Assembly (NCBI RefSeq): GCF_045862395.1
Contig: NZ_AP023087.1
Span: forward strand, 2,604,001-2,668,000
Source: Marinicellulosiphila megalodicopiae
Lineage (GTDB): Bacteria; Pseudomonadota; Gammaproteobacteria; Pseudomonadales; Natronospirillaceae
Direction of reading: 5' to 3'
Length of the DNA stretch: 64,000 nt
In this document: piece after piece, positions 36,443 through 45,131 of the stretch
How positions within the stretch are numbered: position 1 is the first letter of the stretch
How the letters are laid out: each line of letters opens with the position of its first letter
Notes under the pieces: generated by a model
Seen by the model: the letters and a program-made list of their open reading frames with translations, nothing else
Databases searched by the model: none
Told to the model about the DNA's origin: nothing
Program-made: the position numbers and the translations under genes

Positions 36443-36605
36443 ACACAATTTTAAAGTGCATGTACGCAGCGTTTGCGGTATGGTCAATGCTGGTTTTTCC
36501 TCTCACGCTACCTATAAAATATTAGTCACTATTCAGCACAAACCGAAACCATACAAATTGGGCGTGTGTAGAATATTGAAAAGCATTAATAGGATGGAGC
36601 ACGAC

Positions 36606-37457
36606 ATGCAAAGCTTTAAAATCACCCATCGCACGTACTATAATTATCCGCAACCGGTCACCTTAGGTGAACAAATTTTATTATTACGACCGCGTGAAGA
36701 TCACAGCCTGCGCATTCAATCCTTTGAATTAAACATAGAACCTAAAGCCACCGTTCGTTGGCATAAAGACGTACAAAATAATTCTGTCGGAATTGCAACG
36801 TTTCACACACAAACTCAACAACTACTAATAGAAAGCCAAAGCATCGTGCAGCAATATAATCAATCGCCATTAAATTTTTTAGTGTCGGATTACGCGCAGG
36901 GGTATCCATTTACCTATTTACCCCACGATTATTTTATGTTGGCGCCCTACCTGACTCTGCCCCCAATGGATGTCATTAACGTATTAAACAAATGGATTTC
37001 GCAGTTTTGGCAAGTGGGCCAATCAATCCAAACCTATCAATTATTAGAAAAAATGGCCGAATGCATTTTTAAAAATATGCACTACAACATTCGCGAAGAA
37101 CCCGGTGTGCAAACTGCGAAATACACCATTAAAGAACAGTCTGGCTCCTGTCGAGATTTTGCCTATTTATTTATGCTAAGTGCACGCTGCTTAGGATTTG
37201 CCGCTCGTTTTGTCAGTGGCTACTTATACGCGCCATTAATGTCAGACCAAGTAGGCTCGACCCATGCGTGGAGCGAAGTGTACGTACCAGGAGCAGGCTG
37301 GATTGGCTTTGACCCCACTATTGGTAAAATTGTAGGCTCCGATCACATCGCTGTGGCTGTCGCTGATTTACCAGAATCGATTCCACCTATTGGTGGCTCA
37401 TTTTCAGGAGCAAAAGAATCGACTATGTCCGTTGGGGTTTGGGTGAGTCAGGTTTGA
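36606..37457 (+). CDS. Transglutaminase-like cysteine protease-fold protein
   Basis: 283 residues from ATG 36606, which has GGAG 7-8 bases upstream; longer in-frame starts run into the tandem-repeat zone and give no recognisable sequence. The N-terminal beta domain (ITHRTYYNYPQPVTLGEQIL) is the Bact_transglu_N type. The transglutaminase core carries the triad C182 (GSCRDFA), H220 (STHAWSEV) and D236 (GFDPT). There is no signal peptide. Such proteins are commonly encoded near alpha-E/circularly-permuted ATP-grasp genes, but none is here, so the substrate is unknown and it may be a peptidase rather than a cross-linker. Confidence 0.88.
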   Translation: MQSFKITHRTYYNYPQPVTLGEQILLLRPREDHSLRIQSFELNIEPKATVRWHKDVQNNSVGIATFHTQTQQLLIESQSIVQQYNQSPLNFLVSDYAQGYPFTYLPHDYFMLAPYLTLPPMDVINVLNKWISQFWQVGQSIQTYQLLEKMAECIFKNMHYNIREEPGVQTAKYTIKEQSGSCRDFAYLFMLSARCLGFAARFVSGYLYAPLMSDQVGSTHAWSEVYVPGAGWIGFDPTIGKIVGSDHIAVAVADLPESIPPIGGSFSGAKESTMSVGVWVSQV

Positions 37458-37459
37458 TT

Positions 37460-37501
37460 GGTTCAGTTGGATTGGTTCAGTTGGATTGGTTCAGTTGGAT
37501 T
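37460..37501. repeat. Tandem repeat, 14-bp unit, 3 copies
   Basis: GGTTCAGTTGGATT repeated exactly at 37460, 37474 and 37488, starting just 2 bases after the transglutaminase-like gene. Confidence 0.9.
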
Positions 37502-37530
37502 GCTTTGTTAACGGATTTTGTATTTAGAAT

Positions 37531-37560
37531 AAAAAAAGACCACTTTTATGTGGTCTTTTT
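37531..37560. terminator. Bidirectional terminator
   Basis: AAAAAGACCAC (37533-37543) pairs with GTGGTCTTTTT (37550-37560) with a 6-base loop. It serves the convergent transglutaminase-like gene and the minus-strand gene at 37646. Confidence 0.85.
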
Positions 37561-37645
37561 GGCTTAGTTTTTTTGATTATGATCTTGTGCACTTCCATGA
37601 TCGTTGATTATTGCATCGATTTTTCTCTCAGCGCGATGTTGCTTA

Positions 37646-38089
37646 TTATGGTTGAAGCGACTGATGAAAAAGCACAACGATATGTTTCATTTCAGTTGTA
37701 AATACACCTACATCCGTATGTACAAAATAAACAACATCGCCTTCAACAAACGCCTCTCTAATATTACACATTTTTGAAACAAGGCTATTTGAATGGGGTG
37801 GATTTTTAATAAATTCTAAGCGTTTATTAAATTCGTCTTTTGAAGCATACTCCTCTTTTACCAACGTAAATCGATATTTTGCATCAGGTATTTCTTGGCT
37901 ATTGTTTATCGACTTTATGTATCTGTATTCCTGTTTTTTTGGTGCAAATCCAATTAGGCAAGTGTTTTCTCTATATGTTTTATTTTCAGTGTCTTCGTAT
38001 CCCCATACATCAATATCAATTTCACCTAATGTTTCAGCATAAGATAATGAGGTAAAAATTAACATTACTAATAGAAATAAACATTTCAT
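37646..38089 (-). CDS. Secreted protein of unknown function
   Basis: 147 residues with an N-terminal signal peptide (MKCLFLLVMLIFTSLSYA) and a mature part of about 129 residues. Two Cys (in ENTCLIGF and KMCNIREA) could form a disulfide. The sequence alternates charged and aromatic residues and has no motif I recognise. It is flanked by tandem repeats on both sides and is more AT-rich than its neighbours, so it may be an acquired orphan gene. Confidence 0.6.
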   Translation of the reverse strand: MKCLFLLVMLIFTSLSYAETLGEIDIDVWGYEDTENKTYRENTCLIGFAPKKQEYRYIKSINNSQEIPDAKYRFTLVKEEYASKDEFNKRLEFIKNPPHSNSLVSKMCNIREAFVEGDVVYFVHTDVGVFTTEMKHIVVLFHQSLQP

Positions 38090-38605
38090 AATTATTGAGT
38101 CTTAACGAGGCTGTTGAAAAACAATTATAAGGGAAATCCAAGTCTTAGTTTAGAAAGTTCATCATCTAAACAGCCATTTACATTTTAGTTTCCCCATTGA
38201 GTTTATAATTTTAAAATATGGTAAATTATATTCAATGGTTTGGGTTGTACCTATCTACTTACCTGTCTACTTAACTGTCTACTTAACTGTCTACTTAACT
38301 GTCTACTTAACTGTCTACTTAACTGTCTACTTAAGCTTCCACAAAATTGATTACGATGTCACTCATTTTTCGAAAATCAACAACGTTTTTTAATGGATAT
38401 GTAACTGAATGCTCAAGTTTAGTATACGCTTTGATTCGAATTGGATTTAAGCCTACATACATCATGCAACTTAATATGGTTTTCATCGAACTGAACGAAT
38501 CAAGGTCGCTTAAAAATAACTTTAGGCGACATCTTTCTTGAAAAATACGGGCTGAAAATTACGGACATCCTGCATTTTTACAACTCTAAAATCAAACACT
38601 ACACG
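38090..38605. other. Intergenic region with a 12-bp tandem repeat
   Basis: 516 bases without a supported gene. A 64-codon open frame at 38347-38541 has no ribosome-binding site or recognisable sequence. The region holds the seven-unit repeat at 38251-38334 listed separately and is otherwise AT-rich and featureless. Confidence 0.6.
38251..38334. repeat. Tandem repeat, 12-bp unit, 7 copies
   Basis: One degenerate unit CTATCTACTTAC (38251-38262) and six exact CTGTCTACTTAA units. There are no spacers, so this is not a CRISPR array. Confidence 0.95.
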
Positions 38606-39262
38606 TTATATTTCACTCAACACTTTCAAACCTTTTTGCACACCAGGGCGCGACGATACTTTTTCAACCCACTTATTTACAAATTCAAAGGTCGGTAAAT
38701 CAAGTTGATCTGAGCCATTGTAAAATTTATCTAAACAAATCACCCAAGGCACTATTGCCATATCTGCAATGCTGTACTCGTCCCCTGCTATGAATGCATT
38801 TTTTGATAATTGCGTGTCTAGTACAGCTAATAGACGCTTGGTTTCTTTGGTATAACGCTCAATACCATATGATTGATCACCTTTGTCTGTCGCGTATTTA
38901 TAAAAATGACCAAACTGTCCAAACATTGGACCCACACCACCCATTTGGAAAAATAACCACTGCATGACTTTTGCACGTTTCACAGAATCTGTTGGTAAAA
39001 ACTGTCCTGTTTTTTCAGCCAAATAAAGCAAAATGGCGCCTGATTCCATCATTGCAAATGGATTACCGTTATCACCTGTTAAATCCACCAGCGCAGGAAT
39101 TTTTGAATTTGGGTTAATTTTAATAAACTCCTCAGTAAACTGATCGCCCTGCATTATATTGATCAAATGCGCATCGTATTCCACTCCCATTTCTTCTAGT
39201 GCGATGGATACTTTTTGGCCGTTTGGGGTAGCTAATGAATAAAGTTGGATATTGGCAGTCAT
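38606..39262 (-). CDS. Glutathione S-transferase, YfcG/YghU-like (nu class)
   Basis: 218 residues. The thioredoxin-like N domain contains LATPNGQKVSIALEEMG, the cis-Pro segment NSKIPALVD and the glutathione-contact ESGAILLYLAEKTG. The all-helical C domain has WLFFQMGGVGPMFGQ and the N-capping motif YSIADMAIVPWV. These motifs match E. coli YfcG, which has glutathione-disulfide reductase activity and uses Thr/Asn (here ATPNG) in place of the catalytic Tyr. It stands alone, divergent from pst genes. Confidence 0.88.
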   Translation of the reverse strand: MTANIQLYSLATPNGQKVSIALEEMGVEYDAHLINIMQGDQFTEEFIKINPNSKIPALVDLTGDNGNPFAMMESGAILLYLAEKTGQFLPTDSVKRAKVMQWLFFQMGGVGPMFGQFGHFYKYATDKGDQSYGIERYTKETKRLLAVLDTQLSKNAFIAGDEYSIADMAIVPWVICLDKFYNGSDQLDLPTFEFVNKWVEKVSSRPGVQKGLKVLSEI

Positions 39263-39410
39263 GATTAAATCTCAGATTGTTTTTAGTGAATACATTAATA
39301 GTGGTTCAAAAAAATAACTCAATGGCGATTAATTAAAGAACATCAAGAAAGTGCCAAAAGTACTCTTGTCCTTCTAAACAGCATTGGTATTGCGCATTAA
39401 ATACAATAAT

Positions 39411-39465
39411 TTGACAAACCTATTTAATCAATTTGACAAAACTATGTAATCAATTCGACATAAAT
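39411..39465. repeat. Three phased repeats, 22-bp spacing, upstream of pstS
   Basis: TTTGACAAACCTATTTAATCAA-like units: TTGACA at 39411 and 39433 and TTCGACA at 39454-39460, exactly 22 bp (two helix turns) apart. The complement reads TGTCAA, close to a Pho-box half-site, so extra PhoB sites on the other strand are possible. Their spacing is also consistent with another regulator. Confidence 0.5.
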
Positions 39466-39492
39466 CTGCAATCTTTTTGAAATATTTCAGTA

Positions 39493-39526
39493 TTGTCACA
39501 AAACTGTCATAAAACAAACCTATGAT
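39493..39526 (+). promoter_or_regulatory. Pho box and -10 of the pst operon
   Basis: TTGTCAC (39493-39499) and CTGTCAT (39504-39510) are direct half-sites 11 bp apart with A-rich spacers, matching the PhoB box, and replace the -35. TATGAT at 39521-39526 is the -10, at the usual distance. The start codon of pstS is 85 bases further on. PhoB-dependent induction on phosphate starvation is inferred; phoB itself is not in the window. Confidence 0.82.
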
Positions 39527-39610
39527 GTCGCCAACTTAAAGCAAAGGGCAAACAAAACGCCTTTGTGATTTTTTGAAATTTAATAAAACTCTAAAACCAT
39601 TGAGGTTAAT

Positions 39611-40648
39611 ATGAAATTAAAATTAGCAAGCATCAGTATCATTTTAGCAGCAAGCGCAGTGTCTTCTGTAGCTGTAGCACGTGACAATATTTGGATTGTC
39701 GGTTCTTCAACTGTTTATCCATTTGCTACCGTTGTAGCTGAAAAATTTGGCAAAGAAACAACATTTAAGACACCTTCAATTGAATCAACAGGTTCAGGCG
39801 GCGGCTTAAAAATGTTCTGTGAAGGCGTGGGTGAAAACACACCAGACATCACAAACTCATCTCGTCGCATTAAATCTTCAGAAGTTGAATTGTGTGCTAA
39901 AAATGGCATCACTGAAATCATCGAAGTAAAAGTAGGCTACGACGGCATTGCATTAGCTAACACGAAAAAAGCCGTTCGTTTTGAATTAACTCGTAAAGAT
40001 ATCTTTTTAGCATTGGCAAAACAGGTTCCTACTGAAAAAGAAGGGGAATTAATCGAAAACCCATACATCACTTGGAACGAAGTGAATCCTTCACTTCCAA
40101 ATCAAAAAATTGAAGTATTAGGCCCACCTCCTACTTCTGGCACACGTGATGCGTTTGTTGAATTAGCAATGGAAGGCGGCTGTAAAAAGATCGCTTGGAT
40201 TGCAGAACTTAAGAAAACAGACAGTTCAAAATACAAAGCAATTTGTCACGGTATCCGTGAAGATGGCCACTTTATTGAAGCGGGTGAAAACGACAATTTG
40301 ATCGTTAATAAACTAGAAGCTAACCCAAATGCTTTAGGTATTTTTGGTTTTTCTTTCTTAGATCAAAACGCTGAAAAAGTTCAAGGCTCTTTAATTGATG
40401 GCGCAGCCCCTACGTTTGATAGTATCGCTGATGGTGAGTATGTGGTATCTCGTCCTTTATACTTCTATGTTAAAAAAGCACATTTAAATGTGATCCCGGG
40501 TATCTCTGAGTATTTAGCGACATTCACTGACAAAAAAGCAATGGGTGAAGAAGGCTACTTAACTGACAAAGGTATGATCCCTTTACCAGCTAGCGAATTT
40601 AAGAAAGTTCAAAACGCTGTTAAAAACCGCACAAACTTAACACTATAA
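39611..40648 (+). CDS. pstS: Phosphate ABC transporter substrate-binding protein
   Basis: Periplasmic phosphate receptor, 345 residues with a signal peptide cleaved after about SVAVA (residue 22). Phosphate-contact segments are visible: GSSTVYPFA, ESTGSGGG, ITNSSRRIK and PPPTSGTRDAF. It is first in pstS-pstC-pstA-pstB-phoU. The 126-base gap to pstC contains an imperfect hairpin (GCCACTTTTG with CAAAGGTGGC, about 40699-40735) that could lower downstream expression relative to the abundant binding protein. Confidence 0.96.
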   Translation: MKLKLASISIILAASAVSSVAVARDNIWIVGSSTVYPFATVVAEKFGKETTFKTPSIESTGSGGGLKMFCEGVGENTPDITNSSRRIKSSEVELCAKNGITEIIEVKVGYDGIALANTKKAVRFELTRKDIFLALAKQVPTEKEGELIENPYITWNEVNPSLPNQKIEVLGPPPTSGTRDAFVELAMEGGCKKIAWIAELKKTDSSKYKAICHGIREDGHFIEAGENDNLIVNKLEANPNALGIFGFSFLDQNAEKVQGSLIDGAAPTFDSIADGEYVVSRPLYFYVKKAHLNVIPGISEYLATFTDKKAMGEEGYLTDKGMIPLPASEFKKVQNAVKNRTNLTL

Positions 40649-40774
40649 ACTGTCATAATTACAGTTTAGAATACGCCACTTTTGCAGCTTTTAACTCGCT
40701 CAAAGGTGGCTTTTAAGTTCTAACCCTTACTCTGCATCATTTAGCGGAGTTTTTTTTGACTAGAGAAATTCGGT

Positions 40775-42211
40775 ATGTCTTCAAGCACGTTAGTATTAGC
40801 GCTGATCATATTTTGTGCCCTTTATTATGTTTTTGGTCGCATGCGCGCCATTCAAATAGCAGGACCAATTGGTGGTATTCGCTTCTTACCTTCTTTACCT
40901 AATTATTATGGCTTTTTTGCTGTTATTTTATGCGCTGTTCCAGCAGTTATATTTATGCTGTTTTGGCTAATTTTTGTTGATATGTTTATTCAAAGCAAAG
41001 TGTTGATGCATTTTGGTAAAGAAGTCATGGTGAATGGTGAATTAGCCTTAGTAGCTTCAGACCAAAATTTTTGGCATTTATTAAGAACGGCCAACACAAC
41101 TGATCAAAACTTAATCATTTCTAAAATTCAAGTGGCGGACATCATGACTACCCCGCCCGCTTATTTACTAGAAGCAAACGAATACTTCAAACAATTAACC
41201 GACAAAGCAATGAACATTAAAAGTTCTTTATTTATTACCATTGCCTTACTTTGTGGTGCAGTCGGTATTTTTGTCATTACACCAAAATTCAATAGTCGTA
41301 ATCGTGTTGAAAAAGTAATCCTGACTTTTTTCTTCGTCAGTTCAATTTTAGCAATTTTAACCACGGTTGGTATTATTTACGCGGTATTACGTGAGTCTTA
41401 TCATTTCTTTAAATTGGTTCCAATTACTGAATTTTTATTCAGTACAGAGTGGTCTCCTCAAACAGCATTACGTGCAGACCAGCAAGCAAGCTCCGGTGCA
41501 TTTGGTGCTATTCCATTAATAACGGGAACCTTATTAATTTCGTTTTTAGCATTATTGATCTCGATTCCTTTTGGTTTGTTTTCTGCTATTTACTTATCAG
41601 AATACGCAAACTATAAAGTTCGCTCCATCGTTAAACCATTATTAGAAGTTTTAGCAGGTATTCCAACGGTTGTGTATGGCTTTTTTGCTGCATTAACTAT
41701 GGCACCTTTTATTCGTGATACCGCTCAATCAATGGGGTTTACAAACGTATCCAGTGAAAGCGCTTTAGCAGCAGGTATTGTGATGGGCATTATGATCATT
41801 CCAATTATATGTTCATTAACAGATGATATTATTTCGGCCGTACCCCAAAGTTTACGAGATGGTTCATCAGGTTTAGGTGCAACTAAAAGCGAAACGATTC
41901 GTAAAGTGGTATTACCTGCTGCATTACCGGGGATTGTTTCTTCGATTATTTTGGCAGCATCGCGCGCCATAGGTGAAACAATGATTGTAGTTATGGCCGT
42001 GGGCACCGCTGCAAATTTAACTGCCAATCCTTTGGAGTCAGTGACAACGGTTACTGTGCAAATTGTTATGTTATTAACTGGTGACCAAGAGTTTGATTCA
42101 GCAAAAACTCTATCGGCATTTGCCTTAGCATTATTATTATTTACAGTGACATTAGGCATGAACTTTTTTGCCAATCACATTGTTAAAAAATATCGCGAAC
42201 AATACGATTAA
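40775..42211 (+). CDS. pstC: Phosphate ABC transporter permease PstC
   Basis: 478 residues, longer than E. coli PstC (319) because an N-terminal half of about 200 residues with three hydrophobic segments precedes the standard BPD_transp_1 domain. This extended form is usual in Pseudomonas and relatives. The core has FGAIPLITGTLLISFLALL, the PstC motif LEVLAGIPTVVYGFFA, and the coupling-helix region LRDGSSGLGATKSETIRKVVLPAALPGI (in parts). It forms the membrane channel with PstA. Confidence 0.95.
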   Translation: MSSSTLVLALIIFCALYYVFGRMRAIQIAGPIGGIRFLPSLPNYYGFFAVILCAVPAVIFMLFWLIFVDMFIQSKVLMHFGKEVMVNGELALVASDQNFWHLLRTANTTDQNLIISKIQVADIMTTPPAYLLEANEYFKQLTDKAMNIKSSLFITIALLCGAVGIFVITPKFNSRNRVEKVILTFFFVSSILAILTTVGIIYAVLRESYHFFKLVPITEFLFSTEWSPQTALRADQQASSGAFGAIPLITGTLLISFLALLISIPFGLFSAIYLSEYANYKVRSIVKPLLEVLAGIPTVVYGFFAALTMAPFIRDTAQSMGFTNVSSESALAAGIVMGIMIIPIICSLTDDIISAVPQSLRDGSSGLGATKSETIRKVVLPAALPGIVSSIILAASRAIGETMIVVMAVGTAANLTANPLESVTTVTVQIVMLLTGDQEFDSAKTLSAFALALLLFTVTLGMNFFANHIVKKYREQYD

Positions 42212-42235
42212 TACGAAGTTTATAAGAGAATTAAC

Positions 42236-43534
42236 ATGAACGCACTAGAACGCATTGCAGCGAATAAAGACGAACTTTTACGCGCTGGTATGAACAAACG
42301 CATTTGGTCAGAACGTATTTTCCAAGCCATTGGTATTGGATCCATTATGTTGGGTTTGATATTTTTGGTGGTATTACTTTCATCCATAACTTTAAAAGGC
42401 GCTGGGGCATTTACCACTTATGATTTACGCCTAGATGTCACTCTGGATAATGACATTTTAGAATTACCTGAAAACCCGACCCAATCTCAATGGTTAGCAG
42501 CAGATTACGAAGGCTTAATCAAACAAGCCCTACGTGAAAAATTTCCAGAGGTCACAAGTCGATCCGAAAAACGCATGTTGTATCCGTTAATCAGTACATC
42601 TGCAGGTTACCAAGTGCGTGATTTTTTAATGGCCCATCCTGAAAAAATGAACACAACTCAATCGTTTTGGTTAACTGCTGGCGCAGATTCCATCGCGTTT
42701 ATGAAAGGCTACATTGATCCGCAATTAGAACAGGCTGATCGTCGATTTAAAGACAATCAAATTCAATGGTTAAAAGAATTTCAAGACAACGATGATGTGG
42801 ATCACAGCTTTAATCTTGGTTTTTTCACCTCTACGGATTCACGTGAACCAGAACAAGCAGGTCTTCGTGGCGCGATTACTGGCTCACTGTTTACGATGTT
42901 AGTAACGTTAGTATTGTCCTTTCCTATTGGTGTGGCAGCGGCTATTTATTTAGAAGAATTTGCAAAACGCAATAAACTGACTGAATTTATTGAAATCAAC
43001 ATTGCAAACTTAGCGGCGGTACCTTCCATTGTGTTTGGTTTATTAGGTGCTGCGATATTTATCAATGTCATGCATTTACCAAGAGCGGCGCCAATTGTGG
43101 GTGGCTTAGTATTAACACTTATGACATTACCGACGATCATTATTGCATCACGCGCCGCGATTAAAGCGGTTCCGCCTTCTATTCGTGATGCAGCAATGGG
43201 CATTGGAGCCTCTAAAATGCAAGTAGTTTTACACCATGTATTACCGCTTGCTATGCCTGGTATGTTAACTGGCACCATCATTGGTATGGCTCAAGCACTG
43301 GGTGAAACGGCCCCATTATTAATGATCGGAATGGTGGCGTTTATAGTGGATATTCCAGGCTCGATTACCGACTCTGCCACTGTGTTACCAGTACAAATTT
43401 ACATGTGGTCCGATTTACCTGAGCGACTATTTGTTGAAAAAACCTCGGGTGCAATTTTAGTTTTGCTGATGTTCTTAGCGTGCATGAATATCTTAGCAGT
43501 CATTCTTCGTAAAAAATTCGAACGTAAGTGGTAA
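42236..43534 (+). CDS. pstA: Phosphate ABC transporter permease PstA
   Basis: 432 residues, again extended relative to E. coli (296): one N-terminal membrane helix (about 33-58) is followed by a large soluble, probably periplasmic, insert before the permease core from about 215. The core shows RGAITGSLFTMLVTLVLSFPIGV (in parts), NIANLAAVPSIVFGLLG and the EAA-like loop IRDAAMGIGASKMQVVLHHVLPLAMPG (in parts). It lies 24 bases after pstC and its stop lies 5 bases before pstB. Confidence 0.95.
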   Translation: MNALERIAANKDELLRAGMNKRIWSERIFQAIGIGSIMLGLIFLVVLLSSITLKGAGAFTTYDLRLDVTLDNDILELPENPTQSQWLAADYEGLIKQALREKFPEVTSRSEKRMLYPLISTSAGYQVRDFLMAHPEKMNTTQSFWLTAGADSIAFMKGYIDPQLEQADRRFKDNQIQWLKEFQDNDDVDHSFNLGFFTSTDSREPEQAGLRGAITGSLFTMLVTLVLSFPIGVAAAIYLEEFAKRNKLTEFIEINIANLAAVPSIVFGLLGAAIFINVMHLPRAAPIVGGLVLTLMTLPTIIIASRAAIKAVPPSIRDAAMGIGASKMQVVLHHVLPLAMPGMLTGTIIGMAQALGETAPLLMIGMVAFIVDIPGSITDSATVLPVQIYMWSDLPERLFVEKTSGAILVLLMFLACMNILAVILRKKFERKW

Positions 43535-43539
43535 TCAAA

Positions 43540-44343
43540 ATGTTTACAGAAAATACAGAACAAACCGTTGGCAAATTCAAAGTTGACAACGCAAAAATGA
43601 CAGCAGATAACGTTGATGTTTTCTACGGTGATAAACAAGCTATTTTTGATGTGTCTTTAGATCTTGGTCAAAACGAAGTGCTTTCCATGATTGGCCCATC
43701 CGGCTGTGGTAAATCCACATTTTTACGCTGCTTAAATCGTATGAACGATACCATTGAGATATGTAAAATGACTGGGGACATCAAACTTGAAGGGCTTGAT
43801 ATCTACAAAGGTGGATTAAATCCTGTGCAATTACGTGCACGCGTGGGCATGGTATTTCAAAAACCCAATCCATTTCCAAAATCAATTTACGATAATGTGG
43901 CCTACGGCCCTCGAATTCATGGCTTAGTTAACCGTCGCTCTGAATTAGATGAAATCGTACAAACCGCATTAGAAAAAGCAAGCTTGTGGAATGAAGTGAA
44001 AGATCGTTTAGATCAACCAGCAACAGGTATGTCTGGTGGGCAGCAACAACGTTTATGTATAGCTCGTGCCATTGCAGTGAGTCCTGAAGTGATTTTAATG
44101 GATGAACCTTGCTCAGCACTTGACCCAATTGCTACGGCTAAAATTGAAGAGTTAATTGCTGAATTAAGCCAAAATTATTCCATTGCGATTGTGACTCACT
44201 CAATGCAACAAGCAGCGCGTGTATCCAACCGTACGGCGTATTTTCATCTTGGCAAGCTTATTGAAGTGGGTAAAACACAAGACATATTTACGTCACCTAG
44301 GCATAAGCTTACTGAAGATTACATTACTGGCCGTTTCGGTTAA
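43540..44343 (+). CDS. pstB: Phosphate ABC transporter ATP-binding protein
   Basis: 267 residues from ATG 43540. A GTG at 43528 inside the end of pstA is also in frame, but the ATG gives the usual N-terminus. Walker A GPSGCGKST, Q-loop VFQKPNPFP, signature TGMSGGQQQR, Walker B VILMDEPCSALDP and the H-loop VTHSMQQAARVSN are all intact. YDNVAYGPR is characteristic of PstB. Confidence 0.97.
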   Translation: MFTENTEQTVGKFKVDNAKMTADNVDVFYGDKQAIFDVSLDLGQNEVLSMIGPSGCGKSTFLRCLNRMNDTIEICKMTGDIKLEGLDIYKGGLNPVQLRARVGMVFQKPNPFPKSIYDNVAYGPRIHGLVNRRSELDEIVQTALEKASLWNEVKDRLDQPATGMSGGQQQRLCIARAIAVSPEVILMDEPCSALDPIATAKIEELIAELSQNYSIAIVTHSMQQAARVSNRTAYFHLGKLIEVGKTQDIFTSPRHKLTEDYITGRFG

Positions 44344-44356
44344 TTGGGAGAGTAAA

Positions 44357-45070
44357 ATGGACAAGTTAAACCTTGATCAACATATATCGAATAAATTTAA
44401 CGAAGAATTAGAAGAAGCCCGTCAGCATTTAATGCAAATGGGTGGCATGGTTGAGCAACAGGTTAAAAATTCAATCACCGCTATTATTGAAGCAGACTCC
44501 GCATTAGCTCAAGAGATTCGTGCAAAGGACGAATCTGTCAATGATATGGAAATGGATATCGATGAAGAATGCGCTCGAATTTTAGCACTTCGCCACCCTG
44601 CTGCCAGCGATTTACGTTTTGTTTTAGCTGTCACTAAGGCTGTGAATGATTTAGAACGCATTGGTGACGAGGCAAGTAAAATTGCCAAACAAGCAATCGA
44701 GTTAACTGAAAACGGCGCAGCACCAAAAGGCTATATCGAAATTCGTCATATTGGTAACTTAGTGGTAAGTATGCTGAACAAAGCACTGGATGCATTTGCT
44801 CGCTCCGATGCAGAACTTGCGCTTGATGTATTACAAGATGACAAAGTCGTCAACATGGAATACGCAAGCGCCATGCGTGAAATGGTGACATTGATGATGG
44901 AAGATCCGAGAATGATCAGCCGCGCATTAAATGTAATGTGGGCATTGCGATCATTAGAGCGTATTGGTGATCATTCACAGAATATTTGTGAATACGTAAT
45001 CTATTTGGTCAAAGGCAAAGACATACGCCACAAAAAACTCTCTAAAGTTAAAAAAGCCGTTAAAAAGTAA
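44357..45070 (+). CDS. phoU: Phosphate signalling regulator PhoU
   Basis: 237 residues from ATG 44357, which has GGGAG just upstream; frame-open sequence before it belongs to pstB. Two PhoU three-helix repeats are visible with the metal-binding E/D-x-x-x-D signatures: AVNDLERIGDEASKIA and ALRSLERIGDHSQNICEYV. PhoU links the Pst transporter to the PhoR-PhoB system, keeping the regulon off when phosphate is plentiful. It is the last gene of the operon, ending at a terminator. Confidence 0.96.
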   Translation: MDKLNLDQHISNKFNEELEEARQHLMQMGGMVEQQVKNSITAIIEADSALAQEIRAKDESVNDMEMDIDEECARILALRHPAASDLRFVLAVTKAVNDLERIGDEASKIAKQAIELTENGAAPKGYIEIRHIGNLVVSMLNKALDAFARSDAELALDVLQDDKVVNMEYASAMREMVTLMMEDPRMISRALNVMWALRSLERIGDHSQNICEYVIYLVKGKDIRHKKLSKVKKAVKK

Positions 45071-45086
45071 GGCATTTAATAATTGA

Positions 45087-45120
45087 GCCCGCACTGAGAA
45101 TTCATTGCGGGCTTTTTTTG
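45087..45120 (+). terminator. Rho-independent terminator of the pst operon
   Basis: AGCCCGCA (45087-45094) pairs with TGCGGGCT (45107-45114), followed by TTTTTT. The IS1595-family element begins 12 bases downstream. Confidence 0.87.
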
Positions 45121-45123
45121 AGC

Positions 45124-45131
45124 TTTATTTT
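45124..45131. repeat. 8-bp target-site duplication of IS1595-family element, left copy
   Basis: TTTATTTT, repeated exactly at 46200-46207. Eight bases is the usual duplication length of the IS1595 family. Confidence 0.88.

Noticed and set aside
38251..38334. Regular repeats suggesting a CRISPR array
   Set aside because: The 12-bp units are directly adjacent with no spacers, and no cas gene is in the window.
38347..38541. 64-codon frame in the gap before the GST gene
   Set aside because: There is no ribosome-binding site, the composition is unlike neighbouring genes and it begins right after the tandem repeat.
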